64,000 bases of DNA from Thalassomonas haliotis (GTDB lineage Bacteria > Pseudomonadota > Gammaproteobacteria > Enterobacterales > Alteromonadaceae): assembly GCF_028657945.1 (NCBI RefSeq), contig NZ_CP059693.1, positions 3,782,001 through 3,846,000 on the forward strand, given 5' to 3'. Positions 53,530 through 62,887 of the stretch are shown here, piece after piece. A model generated the notes under the pieces. That model was not told where the DNA came from. It was given only the letters and a program-made list of their open reading frames with translations, and made no database searches. The number at the start of each line of letters is the position of its first letter. Positions within the stretch are counted from its first letter, which is position 1. Made by a program: the position numbers and the translations under genes.

Positions 53530-54420
53530 ATGACGATATTCAACTTTGGTTCGATCAATATCGACCATGTTTACTCTGTTGATCATTTTGTTCGCCCAGG
53601 CGAGACCATGACTTCGAGTCATTACCAGAAAATTCTCGGCGGCAAAGGCGCCAACCAGTCGGTTGCCCTGGCCAAAGCAGGTTGTGACGTGGTGCATGTG
53701 GGGGCGATTTCAAAACAAGACACACATCTTTTGGCTGAACTTGAGGCCAAAGGAGTCAATACCGAGCAAATTGCAACATTAGACTTAGCCACAGGCCACG
53801 CCATTATCCAGGTGAACAAAGAGGCGGAAAATGCCATCGTATTATTTGCCGGGGCCAACCATGCCCTGAGCGCGCCGCAAATAAAACAGGTATTGGCCAA
53901 TGCCGGTGAAAATGACTGGGTATTATTACAAAACGAAACCAATGAAATAGACACCATAATCACTACGGCCAAAGCACATGGCTTAACTGTGGCCTATAAT
54001 CCGGCGCCCATGGATAAGGCACAGGTTGAAAAACACTTAGCCGATATCGATTTATTGATTGTTAATGAAGTAGAAGCGATGGACTTAGCCGGTGTCGATA
54101 ATGTCGATGCAGCCCAGGCCAGCCTGGTAGCACAACACCCTAACTTACAGATTTTAATGACCTTAGGGGCCGAAGGCGTCCGCTACCTTAACGGCAAAGC
54201 CGTCACCCAGGTAGCCGCCTTTAACGTCAAAGCCGTCGACACCACCGCCGCCGGCGATACCTTTATCGGTTACGCCCTGGCAGGATTTACCGGCAACCTG
54301 GGTATAGAAAGCGTGCTTAAACAGGCCTGCGCCGCCTCTGCCATCTGTGTCACCCGCGAAGGCGCCAGTACCGCAATCCCCGGCCATGAAGAAGTCAGCC
54401 AGTTTTTAAAAGAGAAGTAA
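53530..54420 (+). CDS. rbsK: Ribokinase (PfkB family)
   Basis: A 296-residue sugar kinase. The N-terminal NFGSINIDHVYSVD and GGKGANQSVALAKAG bind sugar and form the first PfkB signature. DTTAAGDTFIGY near residue 240 is the second, with the catalytic Asp. It would phosphorylate ribose to ribose-5-phosphate. The ATG at 53530 has AGGA seven bases before it. The next gene begins one base after its stop, so the two form an operon with nucleoside hydrolase: cleaved ribose is passed to the kinase. No ribose transporter is present, supporting intracellular salvage. Confidence 0.9.
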   Translation: MTIFNFGSINIDHVYSVDHFVRPGETMTSSHYQKILGGKGANQSVALAKAGCDVVHVGAISKQDTHLLAELEAKGVNTEQIATLDLATGHAIIQVNKEAENAIVLFAGANHALSAPQIKQVLANAGENDWVLLQNETNEIDTIITTAKAHGLTVAYNPAPMDKAQVEKHLADIDLLIVNEVEAMDLAGVDNVDAAQASLVAQHPNLQILMTLGAEGVRYLNGKAVTQVAAFNVKAVDTTAAGDTFIGYALAGFTGNLGIESVLKQACAASAICVTREGASTAIPGHEEVSQFLKEK

Positions 54421-54421
54421 G

Positions 54422-55372
54422 ATGACACGTAAAATTATTATTGATACGGATCCCGGCATCGATGATGCTATGGCGATCATGCTGGCATTTAATGCCCCTT
54501 CGCTTAACGTATTGGGACTAACCACAACTTTTGGTAATGTCCCGGTTTCCCTGGCAACCTCCAATGCTCTCAAGCTGGTGGAGCTGGCACAAAAAGATGT
54601 CCCGGTGGCCGAAGGGGTGGCAACACCTTTAGCAGCGCCTCAGCTGCCCCATCCCGACTTTGTCCACGGCAAAGACGGTTTTGGCAATATCAACTGGCCG
54701 ACAGAAACGACAAAAGCCGATAGCCGCAGCGCCGCCGAGTTTATCGTCGAAACCGTACGGGCCAACCCCAAGGAAGTCACCTTAATCGCCTTGGGGCCGC
54801 TGGGTAACCTGGCCAGAGCACTGGAGCTGGACCCGGAAATTGTCGACCTGGTGGATGAAGTGATATTAATGGGGGGCGCCGCGGTCGAGCCGGGCAATGT
54901 TACCCCGGTGGCAGAAGCCAATATCATCAACGATCCCCACGCCGCCGATATCGTCTTTACCGCCGACTGGCCGGTGACTATGGTGGGTCTGGATGTCACC
55001 CATAAGGTGATGATGGATGAAGCCTTATTGCAAAAAATTCGCGCCGCCGACAGCAAAGCCGGGGAGTTATTATATCAGTCGACCCAGTTCTACTTTGACT
55101 TTTACAATAAAACTTTCGGCATCCACGGCTGCTTTGTCCATGATGCTTCCACCATAGTGTATGCCATGGCGCCTGAAGTCTTCACCACAGAGCCGGGCAT
55201 TGTCCGCGTCGCCACCGAAGGGGTCGCCATAGGGCAAACGATTATCGCCCACCCGGATAAACATTATCCGCTGCCCTACTGGCAGGATAAACCGCAAAGC
55301 AACATTTGTATGGGGGTCGACAGCAAACGTCTGCTGGCCGTCATTGAAGCAACCTTTGCCGGCGCTGCTTAA
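54422..55372 (+). CDS. Ribonucleoside hydrolase (inosine-uridine preferring)
   Basis: A 316-residue enzyme that splits nucleosides into base and ribose. The N-terminal DTDPGIDDAMA is the Ca-binding aspartate cluster. Further family motifs are TTTFGNVPV, ALGPLGNLARAL, ILMGGA, NINDPHAADIVF-like NIINDPHAADIV, and HDASTIVYA near the C-terminus, all as expected for RihA/B/C-type enzymes. It directly follows ribokinase. Substrate range cannot be read from the sequence. Confidence 0.93.
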   Translation: MTRKIIIDTDPGIDDAMAIMLAFNAPSLNVLGLTTTFGNVPVSLATSNALKLVELAQKDVPVAEGVATPLAAPQLPHPDFVHGKDGFGNINWPTETTKADSRSAAEFIVETVRANPKEVTLIALGPLGNLARALELDPEIVDLVDEVILMGGAAVEPGNVTPVAEANIINDPHAADIVFTADWPVTMVGLDVTHKVMMDEALLQKIRAADSKAGELLYQSTQFYFDFYNKTFGIHGCFVHDASTIVYAMAPEVFTTEPGIVRVATEGVAIGQTIIAHPDKHYPLPYWQDKPQSNICMGVDSKRLLAVIEATFAGAA

Positions 55373-55406
55373 GGGAGTAAGCAGGAACACAAAACAAATA
55401 AAGACC

Positions 55407-55437
55407 AGGCCTGAAAAAGGGCTAGCGGCCTTTTTTT
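55407..55437 (+). terminator. Terminator of the ribokinase-nucleoside hydrolase operon
   Basis: Short alternative stems (AAAAAGG with CCTTTTT, or AGGCC with GGCCT) end in a run of seven T, 35-60 bases past the stop. Confidence 0.6.
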
Positions 55438-55885
55438 CCGCTCTTTTGTCTGTGTTTCTCAATCAACTTTGTTAGCGTTCCGTCTGCCTGTGCCCGCTTG
55501 ATTTCCCGGTTAATCCCGGGTAACAAAGCGGCGCAGGGGGATTTTTTCGAGACAGCAAAATGTACCGTAAGCGCAACAAGCGGTGTCGGCAAAGCAACAA
55601 TAGTGGTATGCCACTGCCGCTGTTGCAGCTTCTTTTCCCGGATAAAACCGTCAAAGTCTTCGCCAAAACTGCTGCCGCCGAGATAAATCCCCGTTAAACC
55701 TTTTAAATCGGTAAGATTTTGATAAGGAAAAACCTTATCCCTCAAGACAAAGGTATAGGATTCATTATAAAAATAGGCCTGGGAAAAATGGAAATGTCTC
55801 CCCCTGGCTTCATTCCAATGCAGGGCAGACACTATATCCAATTGACCGGTTTCTAAATATTTTGTAATTTTCCCCTGCCCGCGAA
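55422..55885 (-). pseudogene. Solute-binding protein (SBP_bac_3) fragment, N-terminus missing
   Basis: About 150 codons read as the C-terminal half of a periplasmic amino-acid-binding-type protein: KYLETGQLDIVSALHWN, then FHFSQAYFYNESYTFVLRD, LTDLKGLTGIYLGGSSFG and a C-terminal KRAQADGTLTKLIEKH. The same frame is open up to about 55885, where it meets the end of the MATE gene. There is no signal peptide or lobe 1. It is therefore a 5'-truncated relic, perhaps deleted when the MATE gene region was acquired or rearranged. Confidence 0.75.
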
Positions 55886-55889
55886 CACT

Positions 55890-57218
55890 TTAGCCGGCAA
55901 GGTTTTTCATTGAAACTTGCAGCTGAAGCAAAAGCAGTATCCCGGTCAGCGCCAGTCCCAGCCCTATCCCCGCCCAGATCCCCGCCAGCTGAAAATCAGC
56001 CATCAACAGCCAGGCCGCCGGCAGACCCGCCAGGCAATAACCCACAGCGGTTAACAGTGCCGGCATATTGACTATTTTTAACCCCCGCAAAATATTAAGC
56101 GCCATCAACTGCCAGGCATCCACCACCAGGCAACAGGCAGTGACCAGGATCACTGCCGGCAGGACTGACACCAGCTCCTGGAACAGCACATCTTGCTCAC
56201 TGGCAAGCAAGGATGTTAAGGCATTGGGGGACAAGATAAAGACTGTGCCTATCACCGCGCTGATCGCCGTCGCCAGCACTAAACCCTTTATCGAGGTCTT
56301 TTTGATCTCGGCTTTGCCAAACCCGGCGCCAAATTGTTGCCCGACTTCTATCGAGGTTGCCTGGGCAATACCAAAGGCTATATTCCAGGAGAAGCTTAAA
56401 ATTTGCAGGGCGATCTGGTGCACCGCCAGCGATACTGCACCTAAAGTACCTGCCATCAGGGCGGCTCCCGAGATCAAACTGTATTCGGTTAAGGTCGCCA
56501 GCGCGACCGCACTGCCGATTTTTATCAAAGGCAAAGTTGTCGCCAGGCGATATTCAGACCACAAGCGCCAGGGACGATAACAGCGATAGTTAACACGGGT
56601 AAAGAGCCAAAAAATATATCCCGCCGCGGTAATGAAGGCGGCAATGGCGGTCCCGGCCCCTATGCCGCTCACCCCGAGGTGCAAATAAAACGCCAGGAAA
56701 TAACTCAGTACTATATTTAACCCCACAGAAATCACAGTGATCCACAGCACGGACTTGCCGGCAGCGAAAGCCACGGCAAAACTGCGCGCCACCAAAAGCA
56801 GCAGAGTCGGCAGCATGGCCCACTTGAGCATATCCAGATATTGCATGGCGATGACGATGATTGCTTCATCCTGCCCGAAAAAAACAAACAAAGCCGCTAA
56901 ATGAGCAAACAGCGGCAACAGCGCCAGAGAGATCAGTACAGACAGTAACAGGCTGCCCTTGACGATTTCACGGATTTTCCGGTCATTTCCCCGGCCCTGC
57001 CCCTGTTCGCCGCAGGCTATCGCCAGTAAATTGGCCGACGAGCCGATCACACTGTGCACCAGGATAAAAATAAAACCATATACCGAGGCTGCCAAACCGC
57101 CCGCAGCCAAAGTGGTGACACTGATCTTAGCCATCATCCAGACATCGGATAACACCATCAGCTGGGCAACGAGCTGTGAAATGATCAGGGGTACTGCCAA
57201 TTTTACTAGTTTTTTCAC
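55890..57218 (-). CDS. MATE-family multidrug efflux transporter
   Basis: A 442-residue, twelve-helix exporter. The start is set at the GTG giving VKKLVKLAVPLIISQL, because AGGGGG lies six bases before it; a longer frame upstream adds polar residues atypical of the family. Conserved helix patterns include SQLVAQLMVLSDVWMM, GIGAGTAIAAF, AVHQIALQILSFSWNIAFGIAQATSIEVGQQFGAG. It exchanges cations (Na+ or H+) for drugs or metabolites. It is divergent from a LysR regulator gene that may control it. Confidence 0.92.
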   Translation of the reverse strand: MKKLVKLAVPLIISQLVAQLMVLSDVWMMAKISVTTLAAGGLAASVYGFIFILVHSVIGSSANLLAIACGEQGQGRGNDRKIREIVKGSLLLSVLISLALLPLFAHLAALFVFFGQDEAIIVIAMQYLDMLKWAMLPTLLLLVARSFAVAFAAGKSVLWITVISVGLNIVLSYFLAFYLHLGVSGIGAGTAIAAFITAAGYIFWLFTRVNYRCYRPWRLWSEYRLATTLPLIKIGSAVALATLTEYSLISGAALMAGTLGAVSLAVHQIALQILSFSWNIAFGIAQATSIEVGQQFGAGFGKAEIKKTSIKGLVLATAISAVIGTVFILSPNALTSLLASEQDVLFQELVSVLPAVILVTACCLVVDAWQLMALNILRGLKIVNMPALLTAVGYCLAGLPAAWLLMADFQLAGIWAGIGLGLALTGILLLLQLQVSMKNLAG

Positions 57219-57371
57219 GTTAAACCCCCTATCGCCTCGAATTTCAGCCAAGATACCCGGGAGCTGCTTGCTTTTCAAACGACATTTATGCGAATCTGGC
57301 ATGCAGAAAACTCATGCGAAAGCTTATATGAAAAAAGTCATTAAAAAGAGTCCTGCCGGGGAGAACTGGGG

Positions 57372-58358
57372 ATGCAACGTCATGTATTAAAACGCCACGG
57401 AAAATTGCCGCAATCCCTCAACACCCTGCGGGTGTTTGAAGCGGCTGCCCGCTATTTAAGTTTCACCGATGCCGCCACCGAGCTTAATGTCACCCAAAGC
57501 GCCGTCAGCCGGCAAATTCGCCAGCTCGAAGAAAACTTAGGCCTAACCTTGTTTATTCGCCTGCACAGAGCGCTGGCCTTAACCAATGAGGGACGGGAAT
57601 TATCCACCTTGTTAACCCGGCAGTTCGGAGAGTTGAACCGTGCCATTTATCAGCTGGCGCCATCACAACAGGGGGAGTTGAAGGTCAAAGTAGAAACCAG
57701 CCTGGCTTCACGCTGGCTCGCGGGGCGCATGGTGAACTTTCGCCGGCGCCACCCGGACATCCAGGTCGAGTTAACCCTGGCCTGGTTTCAAAACGGCGTC
57801 AATGTCAATCTTGAAAGCGGCGGTTATGATGTCGCTATCTTCGGCGAAAAATACCCGGATGCCCGTTACAGCAACAACAGGCTAAGAAAAGAGTATATGG
57901 CGCCGGTTTATGCTACCGCCCTGAGCGCAAACAACAAGGCTTTATCTTTGGCCGAAACCTTATCCCTGCCCAGGATCCATCCGACCCAGGACAGGGCCGA
58001 CTGGCACGGCTGGCTGCAGTTTAACGCCATTGCCGATCTCAGCCTGGATAAAGGCATCACCTTCAATAGCTTAGACCTCGCCGTTTGTGCCGCCGCCAGC
58101 GGCGAAGGCGCGGCTATGATGGATGTCATGTTGGTCTTAGACCAGCTTAAAGAGCAGCAGTTGTTACTGCCAGAAGGTGCCGGCTTATGCCACAGCCCCT
58201 GGCAATATTATTATTACCTGGCCCCGCAAAGCAACGCCGATAAGGAAGCCGCTATTTTTATTCACTGGCTCAAACAGGAAATGGCGTATGATATCGCCTT
58301 ATTAGCACAGCTTTGCCAACAACAGGGTTGGCAAATGCCTGATCAGACAAGTTATTGA
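57372..58358 (+). CDS. LysR-family transcriptional regulator (GcvA-like)
   Basis: 328 residues. A winged helix-turn-helix near residues 16-75 (LRVFEAAARYLSFTDAATELNVTQSAVSRQIRQLEENLG) is followed by the effector-binding domain. The phrase SLNTLRVFEAAARYLSFTDAA is typical of the GcvA branch. It is divergent from the MATE transporter gene with about 150 bases between starts, the classic LysR-target layout. The inducer is unknown. Confidence 0.9.
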   Translation: MQRHVLKRHGKLPQSLNTLRVFEAAARYLSFTDAATELNVTQSAVSRQIRQLEENLGLTLFIRLHRALALTNEGRELSTLLTRQFGELNRAIYQLAPSQQGELKVKVETSLASRWLAGRMVNFRRRHPDIQVELTLAWFQNGVNVNLESGGYDVAIFGEKYPDARYSNNRLRKEYMAPVYATALSANNKALSLAETLSLPRIHPTQDRADWHGWLQFNAIADLSLDKGITFNSLDLAVCAAASGEGAAMMDVMLVLDQLKEQQLLLPEGAGLCHSPWQYYYYLAPQSNADKEAAIFIHWLKQEMAYDIALLAQLCQQQGWQMPDQTSY

Positions 58359-58374
58359 CCTGCGAAGCAACAAG

Positions 58375-59835
58375 CTAATAGGATACCGCTATCTTAGGCA
58401 ATACCGGCTCAACCGGCACAAAGCCGGCCTTGATATCCTGGGAAGACAGGGTGAGCTGAAAAGGCACTGCGCCGCCTCCCCTGCTGTGTTTAAAATAAGG
58501 AAAACCTTTGAGTACAAAAGTCATAAACCAATGAGCCTGCTGCTGATGGCCAAGATCAAAAACCTTGCTAAAAACCCCTTGCTCACGGGGAATGTTCCAG
58601 GAAATGATCGACTGGCGATTGGCATAGTCCACCCTAAAGGTTAAATAGTCGGAGAAAGACTGCTCCCCCTTATCCCGGCTATAAAAAACTTGCTCTGTGA
58701 TCCCTCCGTTATTGATATCCTGAAAATAGATATTGGTGACTTCATCAATCCCGCTGTTGGCTATATCAGCCAACTCCCCGGAAGGATAAATCGCTTCGAT
58801 TTCATGGGGGATCACCAGCTGGCCGCTAAAGGGCAAATTGACCGTCATCCCGTGGGTTTCAGCTTTGATCACCTCATCCCGGTAATCGCAGTCAGGCAAA
58901 GCGGGCGTCAGACAAAGACGAATAATACCGTCGCGGTTTTTATCGGCCGGCTCAAGGCTGTGATAATGGTAGAGGCGACCCGTAGAGACTTGTGCTGTTG
59001 TTGTTTCTGCCGGCTTGGCCGGTTTTGTCCCGCCGTTTAACAAATCGCCGAATGCCTGCTCGATATGTCTCCAGGAAAAAGGATACTGGCTATGCTTGAT
59101 GGCAGAAGTAATAGTACCGTCAAGTGCCTGGGTTTCCACATAAGAGCTGGCATAAATCATCTCCAGCCCGGGAAAGCTTTGTTTCAGTGTCAGCAAAGGT
59201 ACTATCACTGTAGTGACTGTATCTTGCCCCTCATAAAACTCCAGGGTATGCTGCATCGGCGCCAGCGGCTTTCCGGTGCTGTCTTCAAGCAGTAAATCCA
59301 GATAGGTAGTAAAAGTTCCGCCCTGCACCGAGTTCTTGGCATGTATGATCAGGTAGGGGCTGTTATCCTCGGGAGAAATGGCAACATTCATGGCTAAAAA
59401 CAAGTGCCGGCTATTTTTTATTTTCTGTTTGTCTGACAGCGAGGCTATTTGCATCGGGGTGGGAAATAACTTTTCCAGCTGTTGCTGTTGCTGTTTCAGT
59501 TCCATGTTCCGGTATAAATGAGGGAACTCCTCCTCACTGATATCCGCTTTATCCAGACGTGACTTCACCAGGTTGAAATGACACATATTGCTCATATCCA
59601 GCTCGCGAACCCCAAGGGCATTCTTAGCCACTTTCACCGACTGGCTATCATAAGAGATTTCCAGGGGAACCAGCTGGCCATTGCTAAATCCGAAGGCATT
59701 GGGGTGATAACTAAAAGGGTTTTTGCTCAGTGAAGCGGTGATCGGGTTATCTATATCCGGCAAAGCGAACAGCTTTAACGGCGATAACAGCATAAAAACC
59801 ATAAAAATTATGGTTCCTTGACAGGGTATTTTCAT
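58375..59835 (-). CDS. Secreted protein of unknown function, 486 residues
   Basis: A signal peptide (IIFMVFMLLSPLKLFALPD) is followed by a largely beta protein with many aromatic residues. No domain was recognised; DKNRDGIIRLCL is a possible single Ca-binding loop. The ATG at 59835 is nine bases after AAGG and is preferred over the ATG at 59844 that overlaps it. It converges with the LysR gene. Possible outer-membrane or extracellular role is inferred from the signal alone. Confidence 0.75.
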   Translation of the reverse strand: MKIPCQGTIIFMVFMLLSPLKLFALPDIDNPITASLSKNPFSYHPNAFGFSNGQLVPLEISYDSQSVKVAKNALGVRELDMSNMCHFNLVKSRLDKADISEEEFPHLYRNMELKQQQQQLEKLFPTPMQIASLSDKQKIKNSRHLFLAMNVAISPEDNSPYLIIHAKNSVQGGTFTTYLDLLLEDSTGKPLAPMQHTLEFYEGQDTVTTVIVPLLTLKQSFPGLEMIYASSYVETQALDGTITSAIKHSQYPFSWRHIEQAFGDLLNGGTKPAKPAETTTAQVSTGRLYHYHSLEPADKNRDGIIRLCLTPALPDCDYRDEVIKAETHGMTVNLPFSGQLVIPHEIEAIYPSGELADIANSGIDEVTNIYFQDINNGGITEQVFYSRDKGEQSFSDYLTFRVDYANRQSIISWNIPREQGVFSKVFDLGHQQQAHWFMTFVLKGFPYFKHSRGGGAVPFQLTLSSQDIKAGFVPVEPVLPKIAVSY

Positions 59836-60198
59836 TTTAATCATCCTTGATTAGTTTTAATGTGATATTCACTAATCCAGGATTGCTGATAGTTTACCGT
59901 GCAAAATCCCTTTTGCTTAACCGGGTACAGGCAAAGCTCTCCCCGCCAGATAAAAATAGCTGCGAGTTACTTCCCCGGTAAACTGCTTTAATAACGGTAC
60001 GCTATTAATCAATCCTTTGATCAGAGCATATCATTAGTGCTACCTTTCCTTTACATAATAGCAACAACACTTACTATACTGACAGTTTAAAAAAACTACA
60101 ATAGCAAAAAACCTTTTATTTACAGATATTTCGCTTATTGATTAAACCTTCTTCCCCGGCATTGTTCCTTGCCCCTGCCGGGAAAAAAACCGCCTTTA
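59836..60198. other. Intergenic region
   Basis: About 360 bases between two minus-strand genes. A CCCGGCA/TGCCGGG hairpin lies near 60155-60182 at the 3' end of the EAL-HDOD gene, flanked by A-runs but without a T-tract in the right direction. The rest probably holds the promoter of the secreted-protein gene. Confidence 0.4.
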
Positions 60199-61413
60199 TC
60201 ATGCCTGGGTTAAATCGCTGCACCATTTACTGGCAGAAACAAACTCCTGCTGGATCAGCTCCGCACTCAGGGAATAATCGCTGAATTTTTCGATCAGAGT
60301 GCCATTGTCACCAATGATATAATGGCTGGTCATAGATAGCAGCTTACCCAATAAACCGCTGCGGTGAATTAACGCCTCTTCTATCGGTTTTGCCAACGGC
60401 ATGGTTCGCAAAATATCTGCCATCGGCATGGCTAAAATCACCTCCATAGCGCTTAACAAGCCGGTAATAAAGGCAAAGTCTTTCACTTGCTTGAAGTCAC
60501 TTTTTTGCGCCAGCTCGGACATCAGGCGGGCGGTGATCAGCGACTGCCTGGCGATTTCATCCGTCTCTTCCGTGCTCAATTTAGACAAGGCTAAAATGGC
60601 GACAAACTGCTTTAATTTCTTTTCACCCAGGTAGGCCGCCGCCTGTTTAATCGAGGTAATGGCCACCTTAGTACCGCTGGCGACATTGTTGACCAGTTTC
60701 AGCAAACTTATGCTGAGGTTGACATCATAGGCCAAGATCTCGGCGATGGCGTCAAAATCCAGCGGGCTTTTCGCGCTTTCACTGATCAACTTCAGCATTT
60801 GCGCCTTGATCGGCGATAAGGTCTGCCCGGTGACAATTTCCGGCTCATGGTAGAAAAACCCCTGGAAATAGTTAAAGCCAACTTCTGCCAGGGATTGCAG
60901 CTGAAAGCGGGTTTCAACTTTTTCCGCCGCCAGCAGCACCTGATGTGAACGGGCTTTATCAATCAGGCTCTTGAGCCGTTTGACATTGATTTTTTTTACA
61001 TCGATTTTGATCAGGTACAAATAAGGCAATAACACGTCCCAGTGCTCGGCCAGATCATATTCGGTTAATGCTATCTTATAGCCTTTTTCATGATAATACT
61101 TGATGATTTTAATCAAACGCTCGCTGGGAAATTCATGTCCCACCAATTCAATAACAATAGATTTTTTATCAAAAAGCAGGGGAAATTTATTGAGTAAATA
61201 ATATTCGGTAAAATTAATGAAGGCCGTTTTTCCCAGGGTCAGGGCAGCAATATCACCATGAATATGGTTCTGGATGATGACTTTAGCACTGGCAACATCC
61301 GGATCGATTTCAGGAAACTTGTTATCCGGGCTATCCCGAAATAATAACTCATATCCTATGGTTCTGGACTTCCTGTCCAGGATAGCCTGTCTGGCAATAT
61401 ATGTACTGTGCAT
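60199..61413 (-). CDS. EAL-HDOD signalling protein (YuxH-like)
   Basis: 404 residues. The N-terminal EAL-type domain (about 1-200) has GYELLFRD in place of the E-A/V-L motif, and the usual DDFG site reads ALTEYDLAE, so phosphodiesterase activity is doubtful. The HDOD domain follows (about 205-400; VNLSISLLKLVNNVASG, ITSIKQAAAYLGEKKLKQFV). Such proteins typically act as protein-protein modules in motility, biofilm or stress signalling. The gene lies about 110 bases after the mksF-like gene on the same strand and may be co-transcribed. Confidence 0.9.
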   Translation of the reverse strand: MHSTYIARQAILDRKSRTIGYELLFRDSPDNKFPEIDPDVASAKVIIQNHIHGDIAALTLGKTAFINFTEYYLLNKFPLLFDKKSIVIELVGHEFPSERLIKIIKYYHEKGYKIALTEYDLAEHWDVLLPYLYLIKIDVKKINVKRLKSLIDKARSHQVLLAAEKVETRFQLQSLAEVGFNYFQGFFYHEPEIVTGQTLSPIKAQMLKLISESAKSPLDFDAIAEILAYDVNLSISLLKLVNNVASGTKVAITSIKQAAAYLGEKKLKQFVAILALSKLSTEETDEIARQSLITARLMSELAQKSDFKQVKDFAFITGLLSAMEVILAMPMADILRTMPLAKPIEEALIHRSGLLGKLLSMTSHYIIGDNGTLIEKFSDYSLSAELIQQEFVSASKWCSDLTQA

Positions 61414-61523
61414 CTGATTAAATTACAATTCCAACGAAAATTTATAAGCTTATTAACCGACCAGCTTACGCTAAATGCTGATTTAATGTTAATAATTAAC
61501 ATATTATTAGTATAAATAACCGT

Positions 61524-62810
61524 TTATTTGAGCACAAGCCCCTGATTCACCCTCAAGTTTAAATCAAAAATAATATCGACCTGGTTAAAAGGATCCAACT
61601 CCCGGGTACATTTCTCCAGGATAAAACTGCGGCGAAATTCAGTCGCCAGGCCTTCAAATTCAGCGATCACCTGAAATAACCATATTTCCGCATCCCAGGC
61701 CAGCCGGTGCTGTTGCAAATAATCCAAAGCACTAAGTCCCCGCGCTTCTTCCGGACTTGTATCTAGTATAGCGATAAAAAAGTTTTCAACATCTTCTTTC
61801 AGGGCCTGCTCACGCGCCTGCAGCAGGCTTTCATCAACTAACTCAAATTCGCCGCCGCTTTGCACCACCTGTACCAACCCCTGATGTTCGATGGGGATTT
61901 CCCGTACCAGCTCCGCCAGCACCTCACTGTCGCTGCTGCGATCCAGGCCAATGGCGGCATTGGCAATAATAGGTTTAGCCTGATTAACCAGTTCCGGTAC
62001 CTGAGAGCGGTTGGCATAATCCCCGACCCGGAAATTGGGATGCTGTTTTAAAAAAGCAGTCATGCTGGCGATTAACTGTACCCGCTCCTGCTGCTGGCGG
62101 AACCTTGCCATCAGCTCTACCAGGCGTTTTTGCACTTCCAACAGCGAGCTGGCATGATCGCTGATACTCACCTGCAACTGGCTCACCAGCAGTTTACGCA
62201 GCGCGCCGTTGCTTTGTGCCAACTCGATCATTTCGTTAAAGTCAATCAGCTCAAAGCCGTCGAGCAAACGCCTTAATTGTTTTTGCGCCAGTTCATTTTC
62301 CCGGATTTTATCCGCCAGGTTACTGACAAAACCAAAATCAGAGTTAAGCCGGTTCCATAAACTGGCGATAGCATCGCTGAACTGGCCGGTCATATCATGA
62401 ACTTTTTCCGTCAATAACTGAAAGTGGTGTTCGCTGGCGGCATAATCCCCCCGGAACTGGGCGTCCTGGTAATGGGTGACCCGGGTGCGGATTTGATCCA
62501 GCTGGCCGGCAATATCGGCATTGATTTGTCGCTTGCGCTCATCCTCGGTCAAACTGGCAATCAGGCCGTTAACGCCGGGGCGCAGACATAAGGCTTCCTG
62601 CTCGTCCGGACGCCATAACAACCTGGCCTTGATCAATTTATCCAGTGCCTGCTCGGAGACTGAAGTTTCATCAAAATAACCACTGATATAGGTTTGCATC
62701 AGCGGCTGGGCATATTTGCCCAGCAAGGATAAACGTTCAATGCCCAGGGCCTGTAACCGGGACTGGGGGGACTGCTTGCCATTTTTTTCGATAGGATCTT
62801 TTTCGCTCAA
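61524..62810 (-). CDS. mksF: Condensin-like kleisin subunit MksF
   Basis: 428 residues, mostly helical, with winged-helix-like ends. Its composition and length match the MksF-type kleisin that bridges the heads of the MksB SMC dimer in chromosome organisation or plasmid defence. The start is TTG (MSEKDPIEK) with AAGGG nine bases upstream. It follows mksE, but in an order (SMC, MksE, kleisin) opposite to jetA-jetB-jetC of Wadjet. No jetD/mksG nuclease follows; the EAL-HDOD gene comes next. Confidence 0.85.
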   Translation of the reverse strand: MSEKDPIEKNGKQSPQSRLQALGIERLSLLGKYAQPLMQTYISGYFDETSVSEQALDKLIKARLLWRPDEQEALCLRPGVNGLIASLTEDERKRQINADIAGQLDQIRTRVTHYQDAQFRGDYAASEHHFQLLTEKVHDMTGQFSDAIASLWNRLNSDFGFVSNLADKIRENELAQKQLRRLLDGFELIDFNEMIELAQSNGALRKLLVSQLQVSISDHASSLLEVQKRLVELMARFRQQQERVQLIASMTAFLKQHPNFRVGDYANRSQVPELVNQAKPIIANAAIGLDRSSDSEVLAELVREIPIEHQGLVQVVQSGGEFELVDESLLQAREQALKEDVENFFIAILDTSPEEARGLSALDYLQQHRLAWDAEIWLFQVIAEFEGLATEFRRSFILEKCTRELDPFNQVDIIFDLNLRVNQGLVLK

Positions 62811-62842
62811 AACCTTTTCCCTTAAAACTGTTTTACTTAAAG

Positions 62843-62887
62843 CTTTTTTAAAACCTTTTTTAAAACTTTTTTAAAACTTTTTTAAAA
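62843..62887 (-). repeat. Four CTTTTTTAAAA units between mksE and mksF
   Basis: Four near-identical 11- to 12-bp units, each an A/T tract repeated about once per helical turn, span the mksE stop and the spacer to mksF. Degenerate copies continue toward the mksF start. Phased A-tracts bend DNA intrinsically, and such homopolymer repeats can slip. Confidence 0.9.
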
